A stretch of DNA of 64,000 bases, taken from Bacteroidota bacterium. Lineage in GTDB: Bacteria > Bacteroidota > Bacteroidia > B-17B0 > Aurantibacillaceae. Under the pieces are notes generated by a model that had not been told where the DNA came from, searched no databases, and saw only the letters and a list, made by a program, of their open reading frames with translations. Positions 34,674-43,902 of this stretch are shown here, one piece after another. The stretch's first letter is position 1, and each line of letters begins with the position of its first letter. The stretch is taken from assembly GCA_020403265.1 (NCBI GenBank), contig JADBXZ010000008.1, positions 62,001-126,000 on the forward strand, read 5' to 3'. The translations under genes were made by a program, and so were the position numbers.

Positions 34674-35147
34674 ATGAAACATTCGTTTTTAATACCGTTA
34701 TTATTTCTCTCGATTATAAGTTTTGCTCAAAAAAAGAAGGAAATAAAAAAGTTAGGAATCAAATCACAAACTGTTACCGAAACCATTAATGGAAAAGTAA
34801 TTAATGATAGTAAAACTGTTTACGACAACAAGGGGCAGGTTACGGAAGACTGGAATTACGATAAAGACGGTAACTTAAAAGCAATAACCAAATTTACTTA
34901 CAATAAAGACGGCAATGTGATTGAGGAATTGGAGTACGATGGTAAAAATGTGTTAAAGGAAAAAAGGCTCATGAAATATGATTTAATGGAGCAAAAAACC
35001 GAAGAACAGTTTTTAGATGGTAATGGTAAACAAATTAAAAAGCACACATTTACCTATACAGCCAATGGTTTAAAGTCCGAGAAAAAAATATTTGATGCAA
35101 ACAATACATTAATCTCAACCAAGAAGTACGTTTATACGACAAAATAA
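34674..35147 (+). CDS. Secreted YD/MORN-like repeat protein
   Basis: 157 residues. The signal peptide ends at SFAQ. The mature part is made of short repeats of the form T-x-x-Y-x-x-x-G-x-x-x-E (VYDNKGQVTEDWNYDKDG, FTYNKDGNVIEELEYDG, FTYTANGLKSEKK), similar to YwqK/YD-repeat proteins. Such repeats form elongated beta-structures on the surface. It directly precedes the VTC-domain gene (1-bp gap). Confidence 0.65.
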   Translation: MKHSFLIPLLFLSIISFAQKKKEIKKLGIKSQTVTETINGKVINDSKTVYDNKGQVTEDWNYDKDGNLKAITKFTYNKDGNVIEELEYDGKNVLKEKRLMKYDLMEQKTEEQFLDGNGKQIKKHTFTYTANGLKSEKKIFDANNTLISTKKYVYTTK

Positions 35148-35148
35148 T

Positions 35149-35889
35149 TTGAGTGTTGATTTAAATAGTGTTCTAAGTTCTTTTCAGCCAATTAGTTTGG
35201 AGGAAATGGACTCTGTTAAGTTAATGAACAGAACAGATACCAAGTACATTTTTAATAAAAGTAAGCTACCATCAATTTTAGAAAGTTTAAAGAACGATTA
35301 CCGTTGTTTTTTTATTAACGGAACACGTTTATCCACTTATAAAACCTTGTATTTCGACACAGAAGATTTTTTGTTGTACAGGCATCATCACAATGGAATT
35401 TTGAATCGATATAAATTAAGGCACCGCAGTTACGTGGAGAGTAATTTAAATTTTCTTGAAATTAAATTCAAAACCAACAAAGATCGAACCATCAAAACAA
35501 GAATTAGAAATAAACTGGAAGGTAATTTTGACGCCCAGGCCAGCCAGTTTATTGAAAAAATCATGCCTTATAAAGCTTTGAATTTAAAGCCTAATGTATG
35601 GATCAATTATCAGCGAATTACGCTTGTTAATATTGTAAATGGCGAACGGCTAACAATAGATACCGGATTAGAAATAATAAACAATGATAAGGTTTTACAA
35701 TTAGATAAACTCGTTATAGCAGAGTTAAAACGTGGATCAAAACAATTTTCACCATTTATTAAACTGATGCGTGATTTGCACATACAGCCTGGCGGTATAA
35801 GCAAGTATTGTATGGCTTTGGCACTAACGCAATCAAATTTAAAAACCAACAACTTTAAAGAGAAATTATTAAAATTACGTAAAGTATAA
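35149..35889 (+). CDS. VTC-domain polyphosphate polymerase-like protein
   Basis: 246 residues. The VTC catalytic tunnel residues are visible: LMNRTDTKYIFN (Arg and Lys pair), TLYFDTED, NRYKLRHRSYV (basic strand), FLEIKFKT (Glu-x-Lys) and a terminal region with LVIAELKRG. In yeast this domain makes polyphosphate from ATP. Bacterial copies typically sit near DUF4956 and CotH genes, as here (35892 and 38695). The start is TTG, one base after the stop of the preceding gene. Confidence 0.85.
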   Translation: MSVDLNSVLSSFQPISLEEMDSVKLMNRTDTKYIFNKSKLPSILESLKNDYRCFFINGTRLSTYKTLYFDTEDFLLYRHHHNGILNRYKLRHRSYVESNLNFLEIKFKTNKDRTIKTRIRNKLEGNFDAQASQFIEKIMPYKALNLKPNVWINYQRITLVNIVNGERLTIDTGLEIINNDKVLQLDKLVIAELKRGSKQFSPFIKLMRDLHIQPGGISKYCMALALTQSNLKTNNFKEKLLKLRKV

Positions 35890-35891
35890 TT

Positions 35892-36518
35892 ATGGATTCA
35901 ACAGCCTTACAATCGACAGAAGAACTAATTAAAATGTTGCAAAAATTTGGTGCCAGATTTTTGATTGACATTTTTTTTATGTTCATATTAATACGCTTTG
36001 TTTATTACAGGTATTATAAACGAAGTGATTTGTTTTTTACATTTTTCATTTTCAACATTGTTATTTTCTTAATTAGTTTTTTGTTAAATAAGGTTGAGTT
36101 AAGTATGGGTGCTGCATTTGGATTATTTGCAGTTTTTAGCATGTTGCGTTACCGAACGGAGGATATAAGCATTAAGGACATGAGTTATTTGTTTTTGGTG
36201 ATTGCAATTGGATTGGTCGCTGCCGTCACTAAAATTAAAGACACCAGCGATGTGTATGAATATCTGTTTCTTGGATTAATTAACACGATTATTATTTTAA
36301 GTGCTTATTTATTTGAAAGCAGTTTACTATTTAAAAAGGAAAATGTTCAATTAATTATATATGAAAAAATTGAGCTTATAAAAGCAAATGCAACAAGCGA
36401 GTTAATATTAGATTTAAAAGAGCGAACCGGGTTAAACATTCACCGCATCAGCATTAGTAAAATAGATTTCTTAAAGGATAGTGCACAAATAAAAGTATAC
36501 TATTACGATGCCGACTAA
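35892..36518 (+). CDS. DUF4956 membrane protein
   Basis: 208 residues. Four membrane helices in the first 150 residues surround the conserved GAAFGLFAVFSMLRYRTEDISIKDMSYLFLVIAIG block. A cytosolic C-terminal alpha/beta domain follows (about 150-208). DUF4956 proteins are constant partners of VTC and CotH genes. They may position the VTC enzyme at the membrane (inference). It starts 3 bp after the VTC gene, so one operon. Confidence 0.88.
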   Translation: MDSTALQSTEELIKMLQKFGARFLIDIFFMFILIRFVYYRYYKRSDLFFTFFIFNIVIFLISFLLNKVELSMGAAFGLFAVFSMLRYRTEDISIKDMSYLFLVIAIGLVAAVTKIKDTSDVYEYLFLGLINTIIILSAYLFESSLLFKKENVQLIIYEKIELIKANATSELILDLKERTGLNIHRISISKIDFLKDSAQIKVYYYDAD

Positions 36519-36549
36519 GTCTAACTTAGCGTAAACTTCTTTGAACTTG

Positions 36550-37239
36550 TTAAATACTAAGCGTATAAGCTAACCCAATGATGTAGATGTTTTCAATATC
36601 AGGAATGTTGTATTCGTTTTGGATGAGGTAGTAAAGTGTAAAGTTGTGGCTGTTGTTCATTTCATAATCTACTCCAATGATATTTCTAATGCGGTGAAAT
36701 CTGTTATTGTAATACATATCATTGCCGCGCCATGAACGAATTTGATAACGTAATTCGCATGAAATAAAGGGTGTAAACTTCGAGCCTAAATCATACTTTA
36801 AATCTGTTTTAAAACGTAAAAATTGTTCGGGCAAATGTCCTTTTCTACTGGTTAAATAATCTTGCACCTCAATTTGATATCTTACGCGTTCGGCTAAAGT
36901 AATTTTATTAAACTTTTTTTTAATTGTCGCATCCATACTTAACCGGTGCCTGTGACTTACTGTATTATCGAGTCGAATTTTTTGTATGGCTCTGTAAGAC
37001 GGACTTAACTTGAAGTATTTATTAACCTTATAGTCAACTCCTAAATTGGTATAAAATAAATTAATTCTTTGAAAATTTTCCCTTAACCTAAATTCTTGAT
37101 CAACAACAATAGAAATTTTTTTTGTAATTTTTTTTTGGATTGTAAAAGTTGTCCATAAGCCCGCATCGTTTTCAACCTGAGAAAAGGAGTTGGTAGAAAT
37201 AAACAGAAATAAAAACGCAATTATGAAATGTTTTTTCAA
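36550..37239 (-). CDS. DUF2490 outer-membrane protein
   Basis: 229 residues. The signal peptide ends at SFSQ. DUF2490 pattern: WTTFTIQKKITKKIS, VDQEFRLREN, FYTNLGVDYKVNKYFKLSPSYR and the terminal YIIGLAYTLSI strand. Probably a small outer-membrane barrel. It is convergent with the DUF4956 gene and forms a two-gene unit with the lipoprotein upstream (2-bp gap), placed inside the VTC-CotH group. Confidence 0.8.
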   Translation of the reverse strand: MKKHFIIAFLFLFISTNSFSQVENDAGLWTTFTIQKKITKKISIVVDQEFRLRENFQRINLFYTNLGVDYKVNKYFKLSPSYRAIQKIRLDNTVSHRHRLSMDATIKKKFNKITLAERVRYQIEVQDYLTSRKGHLPEQFLRFKTDLKYDLGSKFTPFISCELRYQIRSWRGNDMYYNNRFHRIRNIIGVDYEMNNSHNFTLYYLIQNEYNIPDIENIYIIGLAYTLSI

Positions 37240-37241
37240 GC

Positions 37242-37655
37242 CTAGTCAATAATTACCAAGTCACCTACATTAATAACTTCTTTTTTCTCTTTAATTTCTA
37301 TTTCTACAAGCGTTTCTTTGGGAATACTTAAAGAGGGCTTGGTGCTATCCTCTCCAATAGCGTATATTTTATATTTTCCTTTACGCAGATAATTAAATGT
37401 GAATGAGCCATCATTGGTGGTTCGCACATTATCACCAACTTCGTTGTTATCTCCATAGATAATATAAACAGATTCTCCGGGCAGGTAGTATTGAGAAAGT
37501 AAAACCGTATAAGTGGGATCATAATTTTTAACAAACAATCTACCTTTAATGGTTGCAAAACCGCCTTCTCCGGGTTGTTTTTTGCAAGCACTAATTATGA
37601 GTAAAAGAGGAAGAATAGGGGCAATTTTAGAAATATATTTTTGGTTTACAGTCAT
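37242..37655 (-). CDS. Lipoprotein with carboxypeptidase-regulatory-like fold
   Basis: 137 residues. Lipobox LLIISAC at 17-23. The rest resembles a CarboxypepD_reg/SdrD B-type beta-sandwich: FATIKGRLFVKNYDPTYT, YIIYGDNNEVGDNVRTTNDGSFTF, KGKYKIYAIG. Likely an outer-membrane lipoprotein exposed to periplasm or surface. It precedes the DUF2490 gene. The role is unknown, but position suggests it works with the CotH/VTC set. Confidence 0.7.
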   Translation of the reverse strand: MTVNQKYISKIAPILPLLLIISACKKQPGEGGFATIKGRLFVKNYDPTYTVLLSQYYLPGESVYIIYGDNNEVGDNVRTTNDGSFTFNYLRKGKYKIYAIGEDSTKPSLSIPKETLVEIEIKEKKEVINVGDLVIID

Positions 37656-37804
37656 AAGCGTATTAATTGCTTTTATTAATCTTTTTGTTATAAAATCAAT
37701 AACGTATTATTTAAGTATTAAATTTGTGTTAAATATATTAATTTTTACAAGTAGTTCCTTTAATTTTAACTTGTATGCCTTTTAAATTCAAAATTTTAAA
37801 TTAA

Positions 37805-38437
37805 ATGAAAACATTACTAAGTATAGTAGCTATTTGTATTTCAATTCATTTCACTAATGCTCAATCTTTTACCGAGCTTGCTTTTCAAGCATGTAAAACT
37901 ACAGTAGACACAAGTGAATCAATCGAAAGACTGAAGCCTTGCCAAGAGACATTTTCGAGATTATTAAAAGGGTCGCCGCAAGATAGTATGGTAATATTTT
38001 ATTACATGCTTACGAATATTAAATTATCCTATTTAACCCTCCCCAACGACAGATTCACTGCTAAGATGTATTTATCAGACACAAAGTCTACTTATCTTAA
38101 ATTAGATTCAGCTTTTCAATTTGGTATAGAATCAAAAATGTTATGGAAGTTTGGAACGTGCATTGCATTAAAATCGATTAACGGTGATGTTGACGAAGAG
38201 GCTATTTTAGAAAATGAAATAAACGAGATTTACCTGAAGAATAAACAGAATGCAAGGGCTAATTTACTCTACGCTTTTTATAATTTTCATTTTAAACGAA
38301 ATCAAAGGGCTAAAATAACAGAACAACAGTTAATTACATCTATAGAATTATTTAAAAGAGAAGAAGCTTTAAAACCAAGCATTTGTTGGGGACAAAGTTT
38401 GGCTAAAAAGTTACTAAGAGACCTAAAATCTAAATAA
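37805..38437 (+). CDS. Secreted protein of unknown function
   Basis: 210 residues. The signal peptide ends at TNAQ. The mature region is alpha-helical, with paired helices (IERLKPCQETFSRLL, SMVIFYYMLTNIKL, ARANLLYAFYNFHF) that look TPR-like. Three Cys. I do not recognise the family. It lies alone between the lipoprotein (divergent) and the CotH gene. Confidence 0.6.
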   Translation: MKTLLSIVAICISIHFTNAQSFTELAFQACKTTVDTSESIERLKPCQETFSRLLKGSPQDSMVIFYYMLTNIKLSYLTLPNDRFTAKMYLSDTKSTYLKLDSAFQFGIESKMLWKFGTCIALKSINGDVDEEAILENEINEIYLKNKQNARANLLYAFYNFHFKRNQRAKITEQQLITSIELFKREEALKPSICWGQSLAKKLLRDLKSK

Positions 38438-38694
38438 GGAGTAATTTAGTCAAATTCTGTTGGTTTTTACATTATTTCAATAAAACCTGATGTTTTCGCA
38501 TCTTTTTTAACAAAAAAACCCATTAAATGAGCTCAAAAAACAAGATTTTGAGTGTTTGTTTTATCTCCAATTCTACAAAGATTTTCGTGTTTAAATATGT
38601 AAATAATAGTTATTAACCGTTCGTGTAAATTTTAGGTTTTAGGTTTAATTAATTGTTATGAATTAACTATCTTTAGCAATACAAAAAGTTAACA

Positions 38695-41600
38695 ATGAAA
38701 CTATTAAATAAAATTTTGACTGGAGCAAACGATGCCAAACATTTCCTGAGTGCTGTTCTGTTTTTCTCATCAGTTAATCTGGCTTCATCTCAAGTGATTA
38801 TTAACGAATATTCTGCGTCGAACTTAACAAGTTTTACGGATAATTTTGGTAACACAGAGGATTTTATTGAATTATATAATACCTCTGCAACACCCTTAAA
38901 TCTTAACGGTTACAAGCTAAGTGATAAAATTTCAAACCTTGGTAAATGGACATTTGGTAACGTAACCATCAACGGCAATAGTTTTTTAAGAATTTGGGCT
39001 TCCGGCAGAAACATTAACACGGGACCTAATTTGCATACCAGTTTTAATTTAAAACAATGTAACAATGATAGAATTGTTTTTTCTTCACCTGCTTTAACAA
39101 TCATAGATTCTACTACAATGTTCAGAACACAGCTCGGTCATTCCAGAGGGAGAACAACAGATGGGGCTGCGACTTGGAGTTTATTTACAAATCCAACGCC
39201 AAACGCATCAAACAATACCGCAACAGCCTATTTTGGTTATGCGCCTACACCAACGTTGAGTGTTCCTGCGGGTTTCTATACTGCTGCACAAAACGTTGGC
39301 GTTGCGAGTTCAGGAGTAGGTGTTACTGTTAGATACACGACCAACGGAAGTGAGCCAACCATTGCATCTGCGCTTTATGCCGGACCTCTTGCTATTCCAA
39401 CTACCAGTGTAGTAAGAGCGAGAGCATTTAGTACAAACCCTTTAGTACTTCCAAGCTTTATTGAAAGCAATACTTACTTTATTAATTCTCCTCACACCGT
39501 TAATGTTATTTCAATTTTTGCCGATAACATTCAAAACTTAATGGGTGGTACGCAAATTGTTCCACGCACTGGTATTGAGTATTTTGATGAAACCGGCGCA
39601 TTAAAAACAGAAGGATATGGCCAAACCAACAAACATGGAAATGACTCATGGGCCTATCCACAAAGAGGAATTGATTACATTGCCAGGGATGAGTACGGTT
39701 ATAATGATGCTTTGAAATACAAAATCTTTAATTCAAAAAACAGGAATAAATTTCAACGTTTAATCATTAAAGCCGCTGCAAATGATAATTATCCATTTTC
39801 AGGAAATACAAACGCTGCAACACTGGGAGGAGCACATATTCGAGATCAATACGTACACACAGTTTCACAAAAAGCAAAATTACATTTAGATGAACGCACT
39901 TGGGCACCCGGTGTTTTATATGTAAATGGTCGTTATTGGGGTGTTTATGATTTTAGAGAAAAAGTAGATGATGTTGATTATATGGAAGAGTATTACAATA
40001 CTAAAAACGATTCGGTGCAATACCTTCAAACTTGGGGCGGTACTTGGGCTGCTTATGGTGGACCACCGGCAATTACAAATTGGAACACATTTAAAAATTA
40101 TGTAGCAGCTAACAGTATGTTGGTACCAGCAAATTATGCTTACGTTGAATCTGTTTACGATACAAAAAGCTTAGCAGATTATGTAATTTTAAATTCTTAT
40201 GTTTTATCAAGTGACTGGCTTAACTGGAATACATCTTGGTGGAGAGCGTTGAATTACAGCGCCACAAACAAAAAATGGAAATATTCATTGTGGGACTGCG
40301 ATGCTACTTTTGATCATTATATTAATTATACCGGCGTGCCAAGCACAAACCCTAACGCTAACCCTTGTGACCCTCAAAGTCTTCCTGATCCGGGTGGACA
40401 AGGACACATTCCAATTTTAAACAAATTAATGACTAACCCTACATTTAAGCAATATTATGTTATGCGTTATTTTGATTTATTGAATTCAGGATTAAGTTGT
40501 ACGCGCATGGTTGCAATACTTGATAGTATGACCAATAAAATTGCACCCGAAATGCCGGCTCAAGTTGCAAGATGGGGTGGTTCTATGGCTCAATGGCAAT
40601 TACACGTTCAACAACTTCGTAATTTTATTTTACAACGTTGTGACAGCGTTTTAAATGGTTTCGACAATTGCTATCAAACAACAGGGCCATTCAAAATTAC
40701 AGTTAAAACAACTCCTGTAAACGGTGGAATTGTTGGTTTTAATTCTTTAACCCTAACTTCTTTACCTTGGACCGGTAACTACCCTGGGAACATGCCTAAT
40801 GTAGTTACGGCAATTCCTAATCCTAATTATTGTTTCACACATTGGACAACCAGTTCCGGTTCAACAATTACGCCGAACACTGCTGCCACAACCATATCTT
40901 TAAATATTGCTGCTAATGAAACACTCACAGCGCATTTTGCCATCAATCAAACCTTAACTACTGTGCCGGATATGGTAACAATTTGTACAGGTAAGGGAGC
41001 AGAGCTATCTGTGTTAAATGGTTTTGAATATATCTGGACACCAACAGTTGGTTTAAGTTGTACAACATGCTCTAATCCAATTGCCTCTCCAATGGTCACA
41101 ACGGTTTACACAGTTGGACCTCATGCTTGTACAAGTACAAAACAAATAACAGTAAATGTTCTACCTTCTCCAACACTTCAAATTGCTGCAAGTAATCCAA
41201 CCTTATGTCAAGGCACAACGTTTACATCACAAATTGTTGCAAATGGCGCACAAACCTACACATGGATTCCGAATAGTTCTATTTTAAGTACGAATCAAAA
41301 TCAAATTTTAGTTAATCCACTTGTAACAACCGCTTATACTGTTATCGGATCAAATAATCAAGGTACCTTAAGTTGCCCTGAACAGGCCAGTATCAATGTA
41401 GTTGTTTTCCCTCAAATTGTGGCAAGTGTGATACCAAGCGTGGTTATTTGTAGAGGAGAAAAAGCCAGAATCACAGCGTATGGCGGAACCAACTACTTAT
41501 GGGATCCACCTTATGGATTAAACACAACAACTTTATCTTCAGTTGTTTCTACAGCATCAAGCAACGTAATCTATACGGTTAATGTTACTAAAGAAGGATA

Positions 41601-42144
41601 TTGCAGTGGCACTGCTACTACAGCGTTAATTGTTAACAGTGTGCCAATTGTTTTTGCAGGCAGAGATACAACATATAACATTGATGAACAAATTTTTATC
41701 ACTGCTAAAGGTACAGGCACAATTTCATGGATAGCCGGTGATTTTATTGCGTGCAAAGATTGTCCGCAAACTCAAATTCAGCCTAACAGAGATGGTTGTT
41801 ACATGGCCGAAGCAATTAATGAATTTGGTTGCAAAGCAACAGATCAGGTTTGTATCGCCATCACTACTAATTACGGTATTTTTATTCCTAATAGTTTTAC
41901 ACCAAATGCAGATGGGTTGAATGATGTATTTAAAATATACGGTAATTCTTTGTTAGAAGTTAAAACCGAAATATTTGATCGCTGGGGTAAATTATTGTTT
42001 ACATCCAATAACATTGAACAATGTTGGGATGGAACCTTCAAAGGCGTAGCTTGCGATTTGGGTGTGTACAACTATAAAATAACATATAAGGGTGTTGACG
42101 GAAAAGTAAATGAAAAAACGGGTTCAATAACTTTGATAAGATAG
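38695..42144 (+). CDS. CotH-kinase protein with lamin-tail domain and T9SS type B sorting tail
   Basis: 1149 residues. Order: signal peptide; lamin-tail domain (about 33-150: IINEYSASN, DFIELYNTS, GYKLSD); chitobiase-type beta-sandwich (about 185-265: RYTTNGSEPT); CotH kinase domain (about 280-640: RLIIKAAAND, GAHIRDQYVH, GRYWGVYDFREKVDD, YSLWDCDATF); Big/Ig-like repeats; and a gliding-type C-terminal domain (IPNSFTPNADGLNDVFKI, WDGTFKG). CotH domains are atypical surface protein kinases. The tail routes it through type IX secretion. The VTC and DUF4956 genes nearby are its usual companions. Confidence 0.88.
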   Translation: MKLLNKILTGANDAKHFLSAVLFFSSVNLASSQVIINEYSASNLTSFTDNFGNTEDFIELYNTSATPLNLNGYKLSDKISNLGKWTFGNVTINGNSFLRIWASGRNINTGPNLHTSFNLKQCNNDRIVFSSPALTIIDSTTMFRTQLGHSRGRTTDGAATWSLFTNPTPNASNNTATAYFGYAPTPTLSVPAGFYTAAQNVGVASSGVGVTVRYTTNGSEPTIASALYAGPLAIPTTSVVRARAFSTNPLVLPSFIESNTYFINSPHTVNVISIFADNIQNLMGGTQIVPRTGIEYFDETGALKTEGYGQTNKHGNDSWAYPQRGIDYIARDEYGYNDALKYKIFNSKNRNKFQRLIIKAAANDNYPFSGNTNAATLGGAHIRDQYVHTVSQKAKLHLDERTWAPGVLYVNGRYWGVYDFREKVDDVDYMEEYYNTKNDSVQYLQTWGGTWAAYGGPPAITNWNTFKNYVAANSMLVPANYAYVESVYDTKSLADYVILNSYVLSSDWLNWNTSWWRALNYSATNKKWKYSLWDCDATFDHYINYTGVPSTNPNANPCDPQSLPDPGGQGHIPILNKLMTNPTFKQYYVMRYFDLLNSGLSCTRMVAILDSMTNKIAPEMPAQVARWGGSMAQWQLHVQQLRNFILQRCDSVLNGFDNCYQTTGPFKITVKTTPVNGGIVGFNSLTLTSLPWTGNYPGNMPNVVTAIPNPNYCFTHWTTSSGSTITPNTAATTISLNIAANETLTAHFAINQTLTTVPDMVTICTGKGAELSVLNGFEYIWTPTVGLSCTTCSNPIASPMVTTVYTVGPHACTSTKQITVNVLPSPTLQIAASNPTLCQGTTFTSQIVANGAQTYTWIPNSSILSTNQNQILVNPLVTTAYTVIGSNNQGTLSCPEQASINVVVFPQIVASVIPSVVICRGEKARITAYGGTNYLWDPPYGLNTTTLSSVVSTASSNVIYTVNVTKEGYCSGTATTALIVNSVPIVFAGRDTTYNIDEQIFITAKGTGTISWIAGDFIACKDCPQTQIQPNRDGCYMAEAINEFGCKATDQVCIAITTNYGIFIPNSFTPNADGLNDVFKIYGNSLLEVKTEIFDRWGKLLFTSNNIEQCWDGTFKGVACDLGVYNYKITYKGVDGKVNEKTGSITLIR

Positions 42145-42181
42145 ATTTGTTATTAATTTTTTGTGCTGAATTAAATTTATT

Positions 42182-43852
42182 ATGAAGTCTAGATATTTTG
42201 CCGGAACGTTTATCAGTATGCTGTTTTGTCATTTTGGGTATTCGCAATGGAATACAAATTCGACAATTAATACACCAATTGCTGTTGCAGCTAATACACA
42301 AAAAAATGTTTCACTATCTTCTGATACAAAAAAAGGAGCATTTATTATTTGGGAGGATAAACGGAATGGGACAAGTGATGATGTTTATGCTCAACGTATT
42401 AATTCTGCAGGTGTAAACAAGTGGGCAGTTAACGGCGTGCCGGTTTGTATTAACAATGCTGAGCAAAATTCTATTTCTTCGGTTGAAGATGGAAACGGTG
42501 GTGTAATTATTACATGGGATGATTATAGAAATGGTGAGTCGGATATCTATGCTCAAAGATTAGACTCTAATGGGGTGGCATTGTGGGCTACGAATGGTGT
42601 TCCTGTTTGCAGTAAACCTTTATCGCAGAAAGGAACAAAATTGGTAAGTGATGGAGCAGGAGGAGCCATTGTGGTTTGGCAAGATTCATTGCTGGGTTCT
42701 ACTGATATATATGCACAACGTATTAGCAATACAGGAACACTTTTATGGACAAGCGCAGGTGTGCCAATATGTACTTCCCCACTAAAGCAAATTCGTCCAA
42801 GAATACAATCAGATAATGCCGGTGGGGCTTTTATTGTTTGGCAGGACAGAAGAATGGGTGTGGAACCTGATATTTATGCCCAACGCATCAATGGTTCAGG
42901 AAATCCATTGTGGGCAGTTAACGGCGTGGTTGTATGTAATGCCATTAATTCACAATCTTATCCTAAAATGAGGGCTGATGGTTCAAATGGCGTCATAATA
43001 GCATGGCAGGATAAACGCAATGCTTTGGATTTTGATATTTATGCTCAACGATTAAATGCGAGTGGTACTGCTTTGTGGGCAACTAACGGTGTGCCGATTG
43101 CTGTTGCTGCTGATAATCAAGAGGAACTTGATATAATTACTGACGGAGGAAGCAATGGCATTATTATATGTTGGGCAGATCATCGTTCTTTTATTGCCAA
43201 CAATAGCGATATCTATGTTCAAAAAATAGATTTATCGGGTAACCCTCTTTGGACGTTGAATGGTATTGCATTAACGGGTTCTACTTTTGATCAAAAGAAT
43301 GCAAATATTGTAGGAGACGGCTCGGGTGGCGCCATTGTTGTTTGGCAAGATTCAGTGCCCGGTAGTCAATGGGATGTGAGGTCGCAAAAATTAAATTCAA
43401 ATGGAGCAATTCAATGGGCATTAAATGGTATTAATATTGGCAACGCTGCCAATTCACAAGCGCAGGTGGGCAGCATAGCGGATGGTGCAGGTGGGTGTAT
43501 TTATGCCTGGGAAGATAAACGCAATGGTTTGGATGATGATATTTATGCACAGCATTCACCTTTTACTACCGTGGGTTTTACAACTGAAGATTTTTCTGCT
43601 TATGGTGGCAAAGTATTTCCTTCTCCTTTTAACTCAACTGCTCGTTTAATCATAAATAACAAAGAGAAGTTAGATTTTGAAAACGGTGTGATAAGGTTTA
43701 CGAACCTTGCCGGAAACGAAGTCTTTATTCGTTACACAGTAAATGAGAATGGTTATTTGTTGTTTAAAGAAAATACGCCGCCTGGAGTTTATTTTTATGA
43801 TTTAAATATCAACTCTCAGCGATTTGTAGGAAAGTTAATTGTTGGTGAGTAG
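42182..43852 (+). CDS. Secreted repeat protein with T9SS type A tail
   Basis: 556 residues. After the signal peptide come seven full and one partial copies of a repeat of about 55 residues ending in the pattern DIYAQRLNSNGxxLWATNGVPVC, with W-Q/E-D-K-R-N-G in each. This resembles the repeat seen in many Bacteroidota cell-surface propellers. The C-terminus (KVFPSPFNSTARLII, FTNLAGNEVF, PPGVYFYDL) is a type A sorting domain. It follows the CotH gene by 37 bp and may be co-transcribed. The function is unknown. Confidence 0.82.
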   Translation: MKSRYFAGTFISMLFCHFGYSQWNTNSTINTPIAVAANTQKNVSLSSDTKKGAFIIWEDKRNGTSDDVYAQRINSAGVNKWAVNGVPVCINNAEQNSISSVEDGNGGVIITWDDYRNGESDIYAQRLDSNGVALWATNGVPVCSKPLSQKGTKLVSDGAGGAIVVWQDSLLGSTDIYAQRISNTGTLLWTSAGVPICTSPLKQIRPRIQSDNAGGAFIVWQDRRMGVEPDIYAQRINGSGNPLWAVNGVVVCNAINSQSYPKMRADGSNGVIIAWQDKRNALDFDIYAQRLNASGTALWATNGVPIAVAADNQEELDIITDGGSNGIIICWADHRSFIANNSDIYVQKIDLSGNPLWTLNGIALTGSTFDQKNANIVGDGSGGAIVVWQDSVPGSQWDVRSQKLNSNGAIQWALNGINIGNAANSQAQVGSIADGAGGCIYAWEDKRNGLDDDIYAQHSPFTTVGFTTEDFSAYGGKVFPSPFNSTARLIINNKEKLDFENGVIRFTNLAGNEVFIRYTVNENGYLLFKENTPPGVYFYDLNINSQRFVGKLIVGE

Positions 43853-43902
43853 CTTTGAATTTGGCTGCAGAGTGCAGTAAATACATGCAATTTAATTGCT
43901 AA

